Positions 54,267 to 63,019 of a stretch of DNA of 64,000 bases are shown here, one piece after another. Position 1 is the stretch's first letter, and every line of letters begins with the position of its first letter. The notes under the pieces are model-generated. The model did not search any database, had not been told where the DNA came from, and worked only from the letters and a program-made list of their open reading frames with translations. The position numbers and the translations under genes were made by a program. Origin of the DNA: Paraburkholderia sp. FT54 (GTDB taxonomy: Bacteria; Pseudomonadota; Gammaproteobacteria; Burkholderiales; Burkholderiaceae); assembly GCF_031585635.1 (NCBI RefSeq), contig NZ_CP134195.1:2418001-2482000 (forward strand), written 5' to 3'.

Positions 54267-56676
54267 GGAGTCCACGCAACAGTAGTGAAATGGGAAGAGC
54301 CGCGGCAAGCGGCGCGCTCGGTGGGGTGAAGCGATACATCAGCGCTTTGCCGTATGCGTCTTCTTCCACCAATACGAGGTATTCGCCCGAGGCGAGGCGA
54401 TGGGCCGTCATCGGCATCGGCACGTCGACCCAGCCGCTCGTCGAGCCGACTTCCTTGCCGGGTGAGAGGCGACCCACATCGCGTCCGGTGGCGCGGTCGT
54501 AGACACGCACCACGGCGCCGCGCGTTTCGACGGCGAACACGTAGTCGCCCGCCACGGCGAAACCGTTGATCGACGACCAGTCCGGCGCGCCGCGATCGGG
54601 CAAGCCGATCACATAGCGCAGCACGGGTTTGCCGCTCTTCCAGTGGTCGTAGCGCGCCAGCTGCGAACCCGCGCCATTCCAGTTCTCCCTGACGAAGGGA
54701 TGCGCGGGCGTCGAACCGGAGACGAACATCGTGTCCTCGTCGGGGAAGTAATTCAGGCGCGCGATCCGGGTGAACGGCGCGGGCGCCGCGTATTGCCGCA
54801 TCGACGCGTAGCGGTAGACCGGATTGCCGACGCGGTCGAAGCCCTGCAACGGAAAGCAGCGAATGCCCTGCGACTCCGTGCCCTGCCAGATGTCGCCGTG
54901 GCTATCCACCCACCAGCCGCGCATTTGCGGCGCGTCGGTATCGTGGGCGTTCTGGTCGAATGCCGCAGCGGAAAAGTCACCCTTGCCCGTCACGTCGCGC
55001 CAGATCCATTCGCCTTGCGGCGGCTGGTTGGGCGGCCACGCGCCGTCGATATGCGCCTGCGTGAAGAGTCCCGAAGGAATCGCGGTCTCGCGATCGTCGG
55101 CGAAACGATAGATCCTCAGAAACGACGAGTACATGTCCGTCGTATAGAGCAGCCGGTGACCGCGCACGTCGCGCACCATCGGCATGCCGCGCTGAGCGCC
55201 GAGGTACAGATGAAAATACGGATCGTACGGATAGCGGAAACGGTCCGCGGTGTAGCCGGCATACGACCACTCCTGCCCGGGCGGACGCGAAAGGTCGAGC
55301 TTGAAGCGCTTACTGCCGCTATACACCGAAGGCGGCTCGCCATCCACGAACTGCGCGCCGTCGACGAACAGCAGCCCCTGCAAACTGAAGCGCTGCTTGC
55401 CGTCGGGCGTATAGCTTTCGAGCAATGCGCCGTCGTAGGTGCTCGGGCCCGTGCCGAACGGGCGCGGACCCGCGCCGTTCATCGACACATAGAGGTTGCC
55501 GCTGCGATCGACACCCACGCCGGTCAGGCCATTGAAGCGCCGCGGTCCTGGCGCGCCGGCGCGGCCTGCGTAGATGCCGCCCTCCTGTCCGAAGCTCGCT
55601 GACAGTTGCATGCCTGCTCCCTGTTGAGACGCGGCGCCCGCCGTTGCACCGCGGGCCGCGGTGAAGATCAGGATCTGCTGACGCACGCCGTTGTCGGCGA
55701 TCAACAGGCGTCCACGCGTGTCGACCGTCAGATCCACCGGCACCACGCCGTCGGGCAATGCGAGTTCGCCAATGCGTGTGCCATCGCGCGCATGGTGAAC
55801 CACGCGGCGCGCGCCGTCTGTGCGGCTGTTCTCAATGATCCACAGCGAGCCGTCAGGCGCGAGCGCAAGCCGGCTGGGCTCGTGCACCGGGAATGCGCCG
55901 ACCGCCTGCATGGTTTGAGCGTCATACACCTGCACGCGGTTATCGAGCAGGTTCGAGACAAAGAGCCGCGTGTCGTCCGCCGCGAGGCCGCGCACCGCAT
56001 AGTCGGTCTTGTCGGAATAGGTGGAGATCAGCAGATACGCCAGCCGGCTGCCGGCGGGAAATTTCACCTGGCCGGCGAACGGCACGCCGTCGCGAATGTC
56101 GGCGCGGCTGCGGCGCGCCACGCCCGTCCATGCTTCGCCCTCATGCGGCGTCGCGCGATGCTTCGCCTCCTCGTTGCCGAGGCTGACCATGGTTTGCGCG
56201 ACGTACACGTATTCGCTGTTCACGGCAATCGCGTCGCCGCCCATCACGCCCCAGCCGTGCGACTCGCCGCCGTGGCGCACCAGTTGGCCGTTGCGGTATT
56301 GGCCGACTTCTCCGCCGCCTTCGTCCCAGGGCGCGTTCGTGAATACGTCGCCGTCCGGCGTGACGGCGAGTGCCTGCACGTCGATCTGCATCCAGCGATG
56401 ATCGGCGTAGCCCCACGTGTTGCCGATCCACGAGGTTCGGTAGGAAAGCGAAGGATGTGCCGACGCCGCTTGCGCCTCGGCGGCGGGGCGGCTGGCTGCG
56501 GCCACGGTCGTTGCGGTTGTCGGTGCCGTGGCCGTGGCTGCCGCGGCTTCCGTGGCTAGCGCCGGTTCATGCAGCGTGCCGTCCGAACCGCCCACCGCGA
56601 TCAGCACCAGCACCGGCAACACCACGGCTGCGACGCACACGAGGCGTTCGAAGGTTTTGCGTGCCGGGCTTCGCAT
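54244..56676 (-). CDS. Large secreted or anchored beta-propeller-like protein
   Basis: 810 aa. ATG 56676 (MRSPARKTFERLVCVAAVVL) begins a signal anchor (about residues 9-29). An Ala/Thr-rich linker follows to about 70, then repeated propeller-like blades (LAVTPDGDVFTNAPWDEGGG, VRGLAADDTRLFVSNLLDNR, LALAPDGSLWIIENSRTDGA, DLTVDTRGRLLIADNGVRQQ, VGVDRSGNLYVSMNGAGPRP). These resemble NHL/SMP-30-type repeats. It probably sits in the periplasm and may bind the glycan. No catalytic motif seen. Confidence 0.75.
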   Translation of the reverse strand: MRSPARKTFERLVCVAAVVLPVLVLIAVGGSDGTLHEPALATEAAAATATAPTTATTVAAASRPAAEAQAASAHPSLSYRTSWIGNTWGYADHRWMQIDVQALAVTPDGDVFTNAPWDEGGGEVGQYRNGQLVRHGGESHGWGVMGGDAIAVNSEYVYVAQTMVSLGNEEAKHRATPHEGEAWTGVARRSRADIRDGVPFAGQVKFPAGSRLAYLLISTYSDKTDYAVRGLAADDTRLFVSNLLDNRVQVYDAQTMQAVGAFPVHEPSRLALAPDGSLWIIENSRTDGARRVVHHARDGTRIGELALPDGVVPVDLTVDTRGRLLIADNGVRQQILIFTAARGATAGAASQQGAGMQLSASFGQEGGIYAGRAGAPGPRRFNGLTGVGVDRSGNLYVSMNGAGPRPFGTGPSTYDGALLESYTPDGKQRFSLQGLLFVDGAQFVDGEPPSVYSGSKRFKLDLSRPPGQEWSYAGYTADRFRYPYDPYFHLYLGAQRGMPMVRDVRGHRLLYTTDMYSSFLRIYRFADDRETAIPSGLFTQAHIDGAWPPNQPPQGEWIWRDVTGKGDFSAAAFDQNAHDTDAPQMRGWWVDSHGDIWQGTESQGIRCFPLQGFDRVGNPVYRYASMRQYAAPAPFTRIARLNYFPDEDTMFVSGSTPAHPFVRENWNGAGSQLARYDHWKSGKPVLRYVIGLPDRGAPDWSSINGFAVAGDYVFAVETRGAVVRVYDRATGRDVGRLSPGKEVGSTSGWVDVPMPMTAHRLASGEYLVLVEEDAYGKALMYRFTPPSAPLAAALPISLLLRGLHENHPSS

Positions 56677-56689
56677 GATCACAGGTGCA

Positions 56690-57847
56690 TCAGAACGCGC
56701 TGATCGCTTCGCGATAGACGTCCGCGACCTGCGCGGCGACCACCGGCCGGTCGAAATGCGCGCTCGCGTACGCGCGGCACGCCTCGGCATCCGGCAGCAC
56801 GCGCCGGCCGAGCAGGACATCGGTAATCCCTTCGGCGATCGACCGGAACCCGCTCGAAGGCAGCACCAGTTCGGACGACAGCGGCGCCACCGCTTCCGGC
56901 AGGCCGCCGACCGGCGTCACCAGCACCGGCGTGCCGGTCGCGAGCGATTCGATCGTGGTGAGCCCGAAGCCTTCGAGCGACACCGTCGGCACCACCGACA
57001 GATCCGAGGCGCGATACCACAGCGGCACTGTCTCGTCCGGCACGAAGCCCGCCAACCGGACATTGCGCTCCAGGCCGCGCGAGACGATGCGCGCCCGCAA
57101 CTGTTCTTCCAGCGGACCCTTTCCGGCGATGATCAGCAGTACGTCCGGGATTGTCGGCTTGACGAGCGCCATGGCGTCGATCAGATCCTCGAGTCCCATA
57201 CGCGACACGAGACGCCGCATGCAAAACAGCAGCGGCCGGTCCTGCGGCAAACGCAGGCGAGCGCGCGCCTGCTGCTGCGTCGCTCGCGGATTGAAATGCG
57301 CCACGTCGACACAACCCGGCACGATACGAATGCTGTCCTCGCTTACGCCATAGGTCTCGTGCAGCAGCCGGCCGAACGCCCGCGAGAGCACGATATGCCG
57401 CGTCCCGCTGCGATACACGAAGCGCTCCAGCGCGACCCGCGCCGCGCGCGTCCAGCCGCCACCGCCGCCCGGAAACGATTCGGCCGCCCACGGTCCGTGA
57501 AAATGCACGACTTTCGGCACGCGGCGGAATACGCCCACGGTCGGCGCCGTGTACAGCGCGAAATGCGAGGCGACGACATCGGGCATCTTCGCCGCCCGCA
57601 GCGCGCGCGATTGCACACGCGAGCCCCACAGCCGCGTGCCGAGTTGCGACTGCGCGCCGGCGAAGGCCAGCACGCGGCCACCCGACGCGTCGAACACGCC
57701 CGGCGTGCCCGCCACCATGCCGCGTACATTGACGCCCTGGGCGGGCAGCGTATCGATCAGCGCCTTGAACATGCGGTCGAGGCCGCCCGGCCTCTCGTTG
57801 AACCAGTGCATACCGATTTGCAGCGACTCGATCGGCGTATCGCTCAT
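56690..57847 (-). CDS. Glycosyltransferase family 4
   Basis: 385 aa. GT-B fold: GMHWFNERPGGLDRMFKALI, VVHFHGPWAAESFPGGGGGW, HIVLSRAFGRLLHETYGVSE, PLLFCMRRLVSRMGLEDLID, and the donor Glu motif SLEGFGLTTIESLATGTPVL. ATG 57847 overlaps the upstream gene stop by 4 bp. It lies 13 bp before the propeller gene. Confidence 0.92.
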   Translation of the reverse strand: MSDTPIESLQIGMHWFNERPGGLDRMFKALIDTLPAQGVNVRGMVAGTPGVFDASGGRVLAFAGAQSQLGTRLWGSRVQSRALRAAKMPDVVASHFALYTAPTVGVFRRVPKVVHFHGPWAAESFPGGGGGWTRAARVALERFVYRSGTRHIVLSRAFGRLLHETYGVSEDSIRIVPGCVDVAHFNPRATQQQARARLRLPQDRPLLFCMRRLVSRMGLEDLIDAMALVKPTIPDVLLIIAGKGPLEEQLRARIVSRGLERNVRLAGFVPDETVPLWYRASDLSVVPTVSLEGFGLTTIESLATGTPVLVTPVGGLPEAVAPLSSELVLPSSGFRSIAEGITDVLLGRRVLPDAEACRAYASAHFDRPVVAAQVADVYREAISAF

Positions 57848-59037
57848 AGCTCCACCGACGCGGTTGCGCGAGCCGTCGGCAACTCGCGCGACGTGCGCCG
57901 CGCATGCACCTGTTCATAGACCGACAGATACCGCCCGGCCATGGCCTGCCAGCTCAGGTTGCCCGCCACCGCGCGTGCGGCGAGGCCAAGACGCCGCGCG
58001 TAATCCGGTTCCCTGGCGAGATGTTCGATCGCCACGGCGAGCGCGGCGGCGTCGTTGGGGTCGTCGAGCACGATCCCGCTGCCGCACGTGATCACTTCCG
58101 CGCCGCCCGCGGTGCGCACGGTGATGACCGGCAGTCCGGCGGACAGCGCTTCGAGCAGCACGAGTCCCATCGGTTCGTAGCGCGAGGGAAATACGAACGC
58201 GTCGACCGAACGCATCAACGCGGCCATGTCCATCACCATGTCGGTGAAGTGAACCCGGTGCGTCAACCCGAGCGACTCCACCAGCGCGGGATACGGACTG
58301 TTGTGGAGAATCCCCGCGACTGCCAGGTGCACGTCAGGGGACGTGCGCGCGAGCGCATGCAGGACCGTGTCGAGATTCTTGCGCGACATGCGCAGGTCGC
58401 CGGCGAACAGCAGCATGAACGGCGCTTGCGGCAGGTTGAAGCGCGCGCGTTCCGGCGCACCGGGCGTAAATTCGCCGACATCGACACCGTTATGAATCAC
58501 CTCCACGCGTGCCTTGCCGATGCCGAGCGCGCGAACCTCGCCGGCCACTTTCTGCGAGACCGGCACGATCACTTCGGCGTGCCGGAACGCCCATTTCTCG
58601 CACACGATATTCAGCAACGTGTAGACGACCTGGTAAGCGTGATACAGGTTGTGCAGCAGCCGGAACGGATAGAAGCCGCAGCGATACCAGCCGTCGTGAA
58701 CGAAATGCACCGCGTTGACATCGGCACGCGCCCACGCAATGAAGCCGTTCACGTGCACCACATCGAATTCGTCGCGATGTCCGCGAATCCATGCGCCGCA
58801 GTGCCACGCGAACATCTGGTACTGGAGCAGCCTGCTCGGCAAGCGGCTGGTGGCGACCTGCACGAAACGCACGTGCGGATGCTCCACCAGCTCAGGCGCC
58901 GCCTCGGCGGCGAGCAGCGTCACCGAATGGCCGGCGGCGAGCGCCGCGCGCACGATCTCGTAGTTGACCCGCCCCTGTCCGTCGTTTTTGCGCACGACAT
59001 GGGTGACGATCAGAATCCGCATCCTCTTGTCCTTCAT
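57844..59037 (-). CDS. Glycosyltransferase family 4
   Basis: 397 aa. GT-B fold: MRILIVTHVVRKNDGQGRVN, VVHVNGFIAWARADVNAVHF, VEVIHNGVDVGEFTPGAPER, FMLLFAGDLRMSRKNLDTVL and donor motif PSRYEPMGLVLLEALSAGLP. ATG 59037 (MKDKRMRILI) overlaps the preceding stop (ATGA); the second Met is possible. Confidence 0.92.
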   Translation of the reverse strand: MKDKRMRILIVTHVVRKNDGQGRVNYEIVRAALAAGHSVTLLAAEAAPELVEHPHVRFVQVATSRLPSRLLQYQMFAWHCGAWIRGHRDEFDVVHVNGFIAWARADVNAVHFVHDGWYRCGFYPFRLLHNLYHAYQVVYTLLNIVCEKWAFRHAEVIVPVSQKVAGEVRALGIGKARVEVIHNGVDVGEFTPGAPERARFNLPQAPFMLLFAGDLRMSRKNLDTVLHALARTSPDVHLAVAGILHNSPYPALVESLGLTHRVHFTDMVMDMAALMRSVDAFVFPSRYEPMGLVLLEALSAGLPVITVRTAGGAEVITCGSGIVLDDPNDAAALAVAIEHLAREPDYARRLGLAARAVAGNLSWQAMAGRYLSVYEQVHARRTSRELPTARATASVEL

Positions 59038-60593
59038 CTGGATATCTTGTGGTTTCGCAGCGAAGCGACGGCGGCGGCGCCCTGGCGTTCACGCGCGTAG
59101 CGCAGCGAAATCACCGGCAGCGTCACGCCAAGAAAGAAAAACATCCCCGACACGGAGACGAGCGTGTTGATGAAAATCATCATCGAGAAAATCGCCACGG
59201 CTACGCCGACGCCGGAAATCGCCAGCAGGTCGGTCGGATGCAGACGGCTCGCGCGGTACGCGCGCCACAGCAGCATGAGGACGCCGGTGGCGTACAGCAG
59301 CGTGCCTGGCCAGCCCATCACGAAGGGCACTTCCATCAGCCCGCTGTCGAAATCGAGCATCGCCGTCGACGATTTATCGTCGGACAGCTTGGTGCCGAGA
59401 CCGGTAGTGCCGAGCCCCTGCCCCGCGATGTCGGTGAACGCCGAGGAGAAAAAGGTCTTGTAGAACTCCGCGCGCGCCTGATAGCTGTTGTCCTGGCCGA
59501 GGTTCTGCATCGTGCTGAAGCGCTGCATCACCGGTTCGGCGACCTGATCGATCATCAACAGCGGCGTCGCCATCACGGCCAGTCCCAGCACGCCGGCAAC
59601 CAGACGCATACGGCTCTTGCCGTCGAGCATGAGGAACGAATACGCGAGCGCAATCGCAAAGCCGCCCCACGTGCTGCGCGCGCTGGTGAGCAGCAGCACG
59701 GGAATCCCCACGCAGCCCAGCACGATGCGCGTTTTGCCGCGCGCCGCGAGCGACATCAGCAGAATCGTCATGAGCGTGACCGCGAACGGGCCGCACGAAT
59801 TCATCGTGCTGCTCACGCGCATGCCGAATGGCACCGGCTGTCCTTCGGATTGCATCTTCGAGGCGATCAGCCAGAACGCGTCCCACGGCATCGGCGAAAC
59901 GAATTCGATGATGCCGTACACGCTCATCAGCAGTCCGCCATACACGAACGTCTTCAACAACACGCGGTGATAGGCGGGATAGTGGCGCCACGTGACGGTG
60001 AGATAGAACGCCACCATCACGGGATACAGCCAGTTGATGAGCGTGTAGGTCGCGGGCGCCGGACCGGCCTGCGCGACGCCGACCACATACGCATACAGCA
60101 ACGCGGCCACGATCAGCACGAGCGGCGCCGCGCGGCGCTGCCCGAGCAGCGAGACATGTTTGAGCAAGGTCAGGCCGGTGAGCGCGACGGCCAGCAACGG
60201 CGCGATCATGATCGGACTCTGATCATTGAACGCACCATTGACGAAGTCCGCGAGACGGCGCACTTCCGGCGTCAGGAAAAACAGCCAGCAGACAAAGCCG
60301 AGGTAATGCGCGGGCGAGCGCCAATACAGCACCAACGCGACACCGAACGCGCCGAGCGGAAAGAAGTATTCGACCAGCCTGCCCTGATGCAGCGCGATCA
60401 GTCCCAACGTCACTGCGAAGAGCAGCAACGGCAGCCGCAGTGGATGACGCAAGCCCCTGGCCTGCGAGCGAGCGGCCGGCGCGGCGAGCGTGGACGAAAA
60501 CGCCGCGCCGGGCGCAGCGCGTGGCTTGTCCGGCATCGGGCCCGGGAGTGCGACCTGTGCGCTGGAAGGCGTGACGAGCATGCGGTCCATCAC
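59034..60593 (-). CDS. O-antigen ligase/polymerase-type membrane protein
   Basis: 519 aa, about 10-12 membrane segments and a large periplasmic loop (about 330-390: QRFSTMQNLGQDNSYQARAE, LGTTGLGTKLSDDKSSTAML). TSARSTWGGFAIALAYSFLM resembles the Wzy_C/WaaL domain (RSTW..). It could polymerise repeat units (Wzy) or ligate them. As the only such gene beside a Wzx, polymerase is more likely. ATG 60593 overlaps the GNAT stop. Confidence 0.83.
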   Translation of the reverse strand: MMDRMLVTPSSAQVALPGPMPDKPRAAPGAAFSSTLAAPAARSQARGLRHPLRLPLLLFAVTLGLIALHQGRLVEYFFPLGAFGVALVLYWRSPAHYLGFVCWLFFLTPEVRRLADFVNGAFNDQSPIMIAPLLAVALTGLTLLKHVSLLGQRRAAPLVLIVAALLYAYVVGVAQAGPAPATYTLINWLYPVMVAFYLTVTWRHYPAYHRVLLKTFVYGGLLMSVYGIIEFVSPMPWDAFWLIASKMQSEGQPVPFGMRVSSTMNSCGPFAVTLMTILLMSLAARGKTRIVLGCVGIPVLLLTSARSTWGGFAIALAYSFLMLDGKSRMRLVAGVLGLAVMATPLLMIDQVAEPVMQRFSTMQNLGQDNSYQARAEFYKTFFSSAFTDIAGQGLGTTGLGTKLSDDKSSTAMLDFDSGLMEVPFVMGWPGTLLYATGVLMLLWRAYRASRLHPTDLLAISGVGVAVAIFSMMIFINTLVSVSGMFFFLGVTLPVISLRYARERQGAAAVASLRNHKISR

Positions 60594-61123
60594 AGCAACT
60601 CGAACGTGTTGACGAGCACCGCGCTGCCGCGCTCACGGCACCGCCCACCGAAAAGCGGCTGACTGGCGCGCAGCTGGCGCGTGAGCCCGATGAACGGCAC
60701 GCCGTGTTCGAGGTACGGCCCTTCCGTCTTGCGAAAGCCGAATTGCTCATAGAAGCCGCGCAGATTGAGCGGCGCGCTGACCCGCGCGGCATGTCCCGGC
60801 CAACGCTCGGCGATCGCCTGCAGCACGCGTTCGAGCAGCAGTTCGGCGGTGCCGTCACCGCGGCGCAGCGGGCTCGTCAGCACCTTGTCGATGGTGATCT
60901 CCGGATCTTCCGCGTCGCCGGGTTGCAGGCGCGCGTAAGCGAGAATCGGCATCGACCGCGACATGTCCTCCACGGCGAACACGTGCAGCGCGTTCTCGTC
61001 ACGGCCATCCGCATCGAGACAAACATGCGATTGTTCGACCACGAACACCGCGCTGCGCGCCCGCAAGATCAGATACAACTCGCGAGCCGAAAGCTGATCG
61101 AATTCCAGCGTTTTCCAGTTCAT
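60590..61123 (-). CDS. GNAT-family acetyltransferase, ElaA-like
   Basis: 177 aa. MNWKTLEFDQLSARELYLIL then RSAVFVVEQSHVCLDADGRD (ElaA-like start), the acetyl-CoA segment VLTSPLRRGDGTAELLLERV, and LNLRGFYEQFGFRKTEGPYL with EHGVPFIGLTR. It is the first gene of the minus-strand glycan operon and shares a promoter region with the carrier-protein module. It could use acetyl-CoA or, less conventionally, an aminoacyl-carrier as donor. Confidence 0.85.
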   Translation of the reverse strand: MNWKTLEFDQLSARELYLILRARSAVFVVEQSHVCLDADGRDENALHVFAVEDMSRSMPILAYARLQPGDAEDPEITIDKVLTSPLRRGDGTAELLLERVLQAIAERWPGHAARVSAPLNLRGFYEQFGFRKTEGPYLEHGVPFIGLTRQLRASQPLFGGRCRERGSAVLVNTFELL

Positions 61124-61483
61124 CACGTTCCCCAGCGGTCAATAAGTTCATCGAGGCCGGCATCGCGTGCCGGCTTTGACGGCCTGGCTGCATAGGCCGG
61201 CCCGTTCTGATGGCTACACGGTACGTCCGCGAAACGCGTGTTTCCGTGCGCCATCGCACTGACGCTGGGCTTTGACAATTCTTAAATACGGACATCGGGG
61301 CACGGCATGGCAGGACGCCCCCTGACACCGCACGCAGTCACTGTGAACGCGCCGCGTCCGGCAAACGGGGACCACGCGGGGACCACGCCGGCCCGCGCGC
61401 GGCAATCGACACAAATAACGATCACGTGCGTTCGATCGATGTTCGCAACATCCGAGACCGTTGAACAACTGGGGGACCACACC
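61124..61483. promoter_or_regulatory. Bidirectional region between the glycan operon and the carrier-protein module
   Basis: 360 bp with no supported gene. TTGACAATTCTTAAATACGG (61273-61292) holds a perfect TTGACA -35 but no clear -10 within 16-18 bp. An AT-richer ATAACGATCACG stretch lies at 61415. Promoters for both operons should lie here. Confidence 0.45.
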
Positions 61484-61735
61484 ATGAAAACCGCATTGCG
61501 ACGCATCCTTTCCGAATCGGCCCGCCTGGATGTCCCGCCGGACACCCTGGCCGACGACGCCGACCTGTACGCCGCGGGGCTTTCCTCGCTCGCGACCGTG
61601 CATCTGATGCTGGCAATCGAAGATGAATTCGGCATTGAGATCCCGGACCGTCTGTTGACGCGCCGGCTGTTCTCCAGCATCGATTCGATGGCTGCCGCGG
61701 TCACCGAGCTGCAACAGGCGAAGGCGGCAGCATGA
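61484..61735 (+). CDS. Acyl/aminoacyl carrier protein
   Basis: 83 aa, the size of an ACP. Four-helix pattern with the phosphopantetheine site DADLYAAGLSSLATVHLMLA; Ser34 of GLS is the attachment residue, in a GLSS rather than DSL context. EDEFGIEIPDRLLTRRLFSS is the typical acidic helix II-III. GGGGGACC precedes the ATG. Its stop overlaps the dehydrogenase start (ATGA). It is the likely substrate of the amino acid:CP ligase two genes on, by context. Confidence 0.9.
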   Translation: MKTALRRILSESARLDVPPDTLADDADLYAAGLSSLATVHLMLAIEDEFGIEIPDRLLTRRLFSSIDSMAAAVTELQQAKAAA

Positions 61736-63018
61736 ACGCCCCGCTGCTGGACGCGGCGGCGGCAGCCGCCCCTATGCAGGCGCACGATGCGGTTGCAGGC
61801 GCCGACGCGTCGGTGGTGCTGACCGCTGTCGAAACCGAACCGGGCTGGCGCGCGGCCGCGCAACGCTGTGCAGCGGTGGCCGCGCAGTTCGCGGACTCCG
61901 TGGACCGCGAGGCGCGTTTTCCGAGCGAAGCATTCGAGGCGCTCAAGCGCGAGTGCCTGCTCTCGGTGATGGTGCCTGCCGAGTTCGGTGGCGCCGGCCT
62001 GTCGCTCGCGGACGTCGGCGCGATTTGCGAAACGCTCGCGCAAGGCTGCGCGTCCACCGCCATGGTGTATGCGATGCACCAGATCCAGGTGGCGTGTATC
62101 GAGGCGCATGGCAGCGACGCGGTATGGCATCGGCAGTTGCTCGTGCAACTGGTCAAGCAGCAGTGGCTGCTGGCGTCGGCCACTTCCGAGGAAACCATCG
62201 GCGGCAATATGCGCACCAGCGCCTGCTCGGTCGAATTCGACGCTGCGCGCTTTCGCATCGAAAAGCTCGCACCGACGATTTCGTACGGCGCGCACGCCGA
62301 CGGCATTCTCGTCACCGCGCGCCGCACCGCTGAATCGGCAGCCGCCGACCAGGTGCTGATCGTCGCGTTGCGCGGCGATACGCAACTGGAAAAGCGCGGC
62401 GGCTGGGATTCGATGGGCATGCGCGGCACCTGCAGCGAGGGCTTCCGGCTCGTCGCCACGGGTCTGGCCGAACAGATCCTGCCGACACCCTTCGCCGAGA
62501 TCGCCGATCAGACCATGCTGCCGGTCTCGCACACGTTGTGGGCCTCGGTTTGGACCGGCGTGGCCACTGACGCCGTCAATCGCGCGAAAGCGTTCTTCCG
62601 CGCACAAGCGCGTTCGAAGCCCGGTGCGATTCCACCCGCTGGTTTGCGCCTCGCTGAAGCGGTCGGTCTGCTGCAAATGATGCAGGCGCGCCTAGCGGTT
62701 GCGCTGGAGGCGGCACGCGCCGCTCACCAGGCACGCCACGGCGGCTCGCAGGCCGATGCGCCGCTCGCGGCCATGCTCGGCTTCGCCTCCGACATGAACA
62801 CGCTGAAGACGAGCATTTCCACCACCGCGCTGCAGGTCGTTCACGAGGTGCTGATGATCTGCGGCATGGCGGGCTACAAGAACGGCACACCGTACAGCGT
62901 CGGGCGCCATTTGCGCGATCTGCACTCCGCGCCGCTGATGATCAATAACGACCGTATTGCGCAGAACACCGCGAGCCTGTTGCTCGCGCAACGTCCTGCC
63001 GCCCCGGGGAGAGCCTGA
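61732..63018 (+). CDS. Acyl-CoA dehydrogenase-like flavoprotein
   Basis: 428 aa. N-terminal helical domain (EAFEALKRECLLSVMVPAEF, GGAGLSLADVGAICETLAQG, TAMVYAMHQIQVACIEAHGS), middle domain LLASATSEETIGGNMRTSAC, and C-terminal helices with VHEVLMICGMAGYKNGTPYS then GRHLRDLHSAPLMINNDRI. Such enzymes oxidise acyl-CoA or, in the PltE/RedW type, prolyl groups on carrier proteins. Placed between a carrier protein and an aminoacyl:CP ligase, a carrier-bound substrate is likely here. It lies one base before the next gene. Confidence 0.88.
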   Translation: MNAPLLDAAAAAAPMQAHDAVAGADASVVLTAVETEPGWRAAAQRCAAVAAQFADSVDREARFPSEAFEALKRECLLSVMVPAEFGGAGLSLADVGAICETLAQGCASTAMVYAMHQIQVACIEAHGSDAVWHRQLLVQLVKQQWLLASATSEETIGGNMRTSACSVEFDAARFRIEKLAPTISYGAHADGILVTARRTAESAAADQVLIVALRGDTQLEKRGGWDSMGMRGTCSEGFRLVATGLAEQILPTPFAEIADQTMLPVSHTLWASVWTGVATDAVNRAKAFFRAQARSKPGAIPPAGLRLAEAVGLLQMMQARLAVALEAARAAHQARHGGSQADAPLAAMLGFASDMNTLKTSISTTALQVVHEVLMICGMAGYKNGTPYSVGRHLRDLHSAPLMINNDRIAQNTASLLLAQRPAAPGRA

Positions 63019-63019
63019 C

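Noticed and set aside
57844-60593. Frameshift at gene joints in the glycan operon
   Set aside because: The joints are exact ATGA stop-start overlaps, a normal sign of translational coupling.
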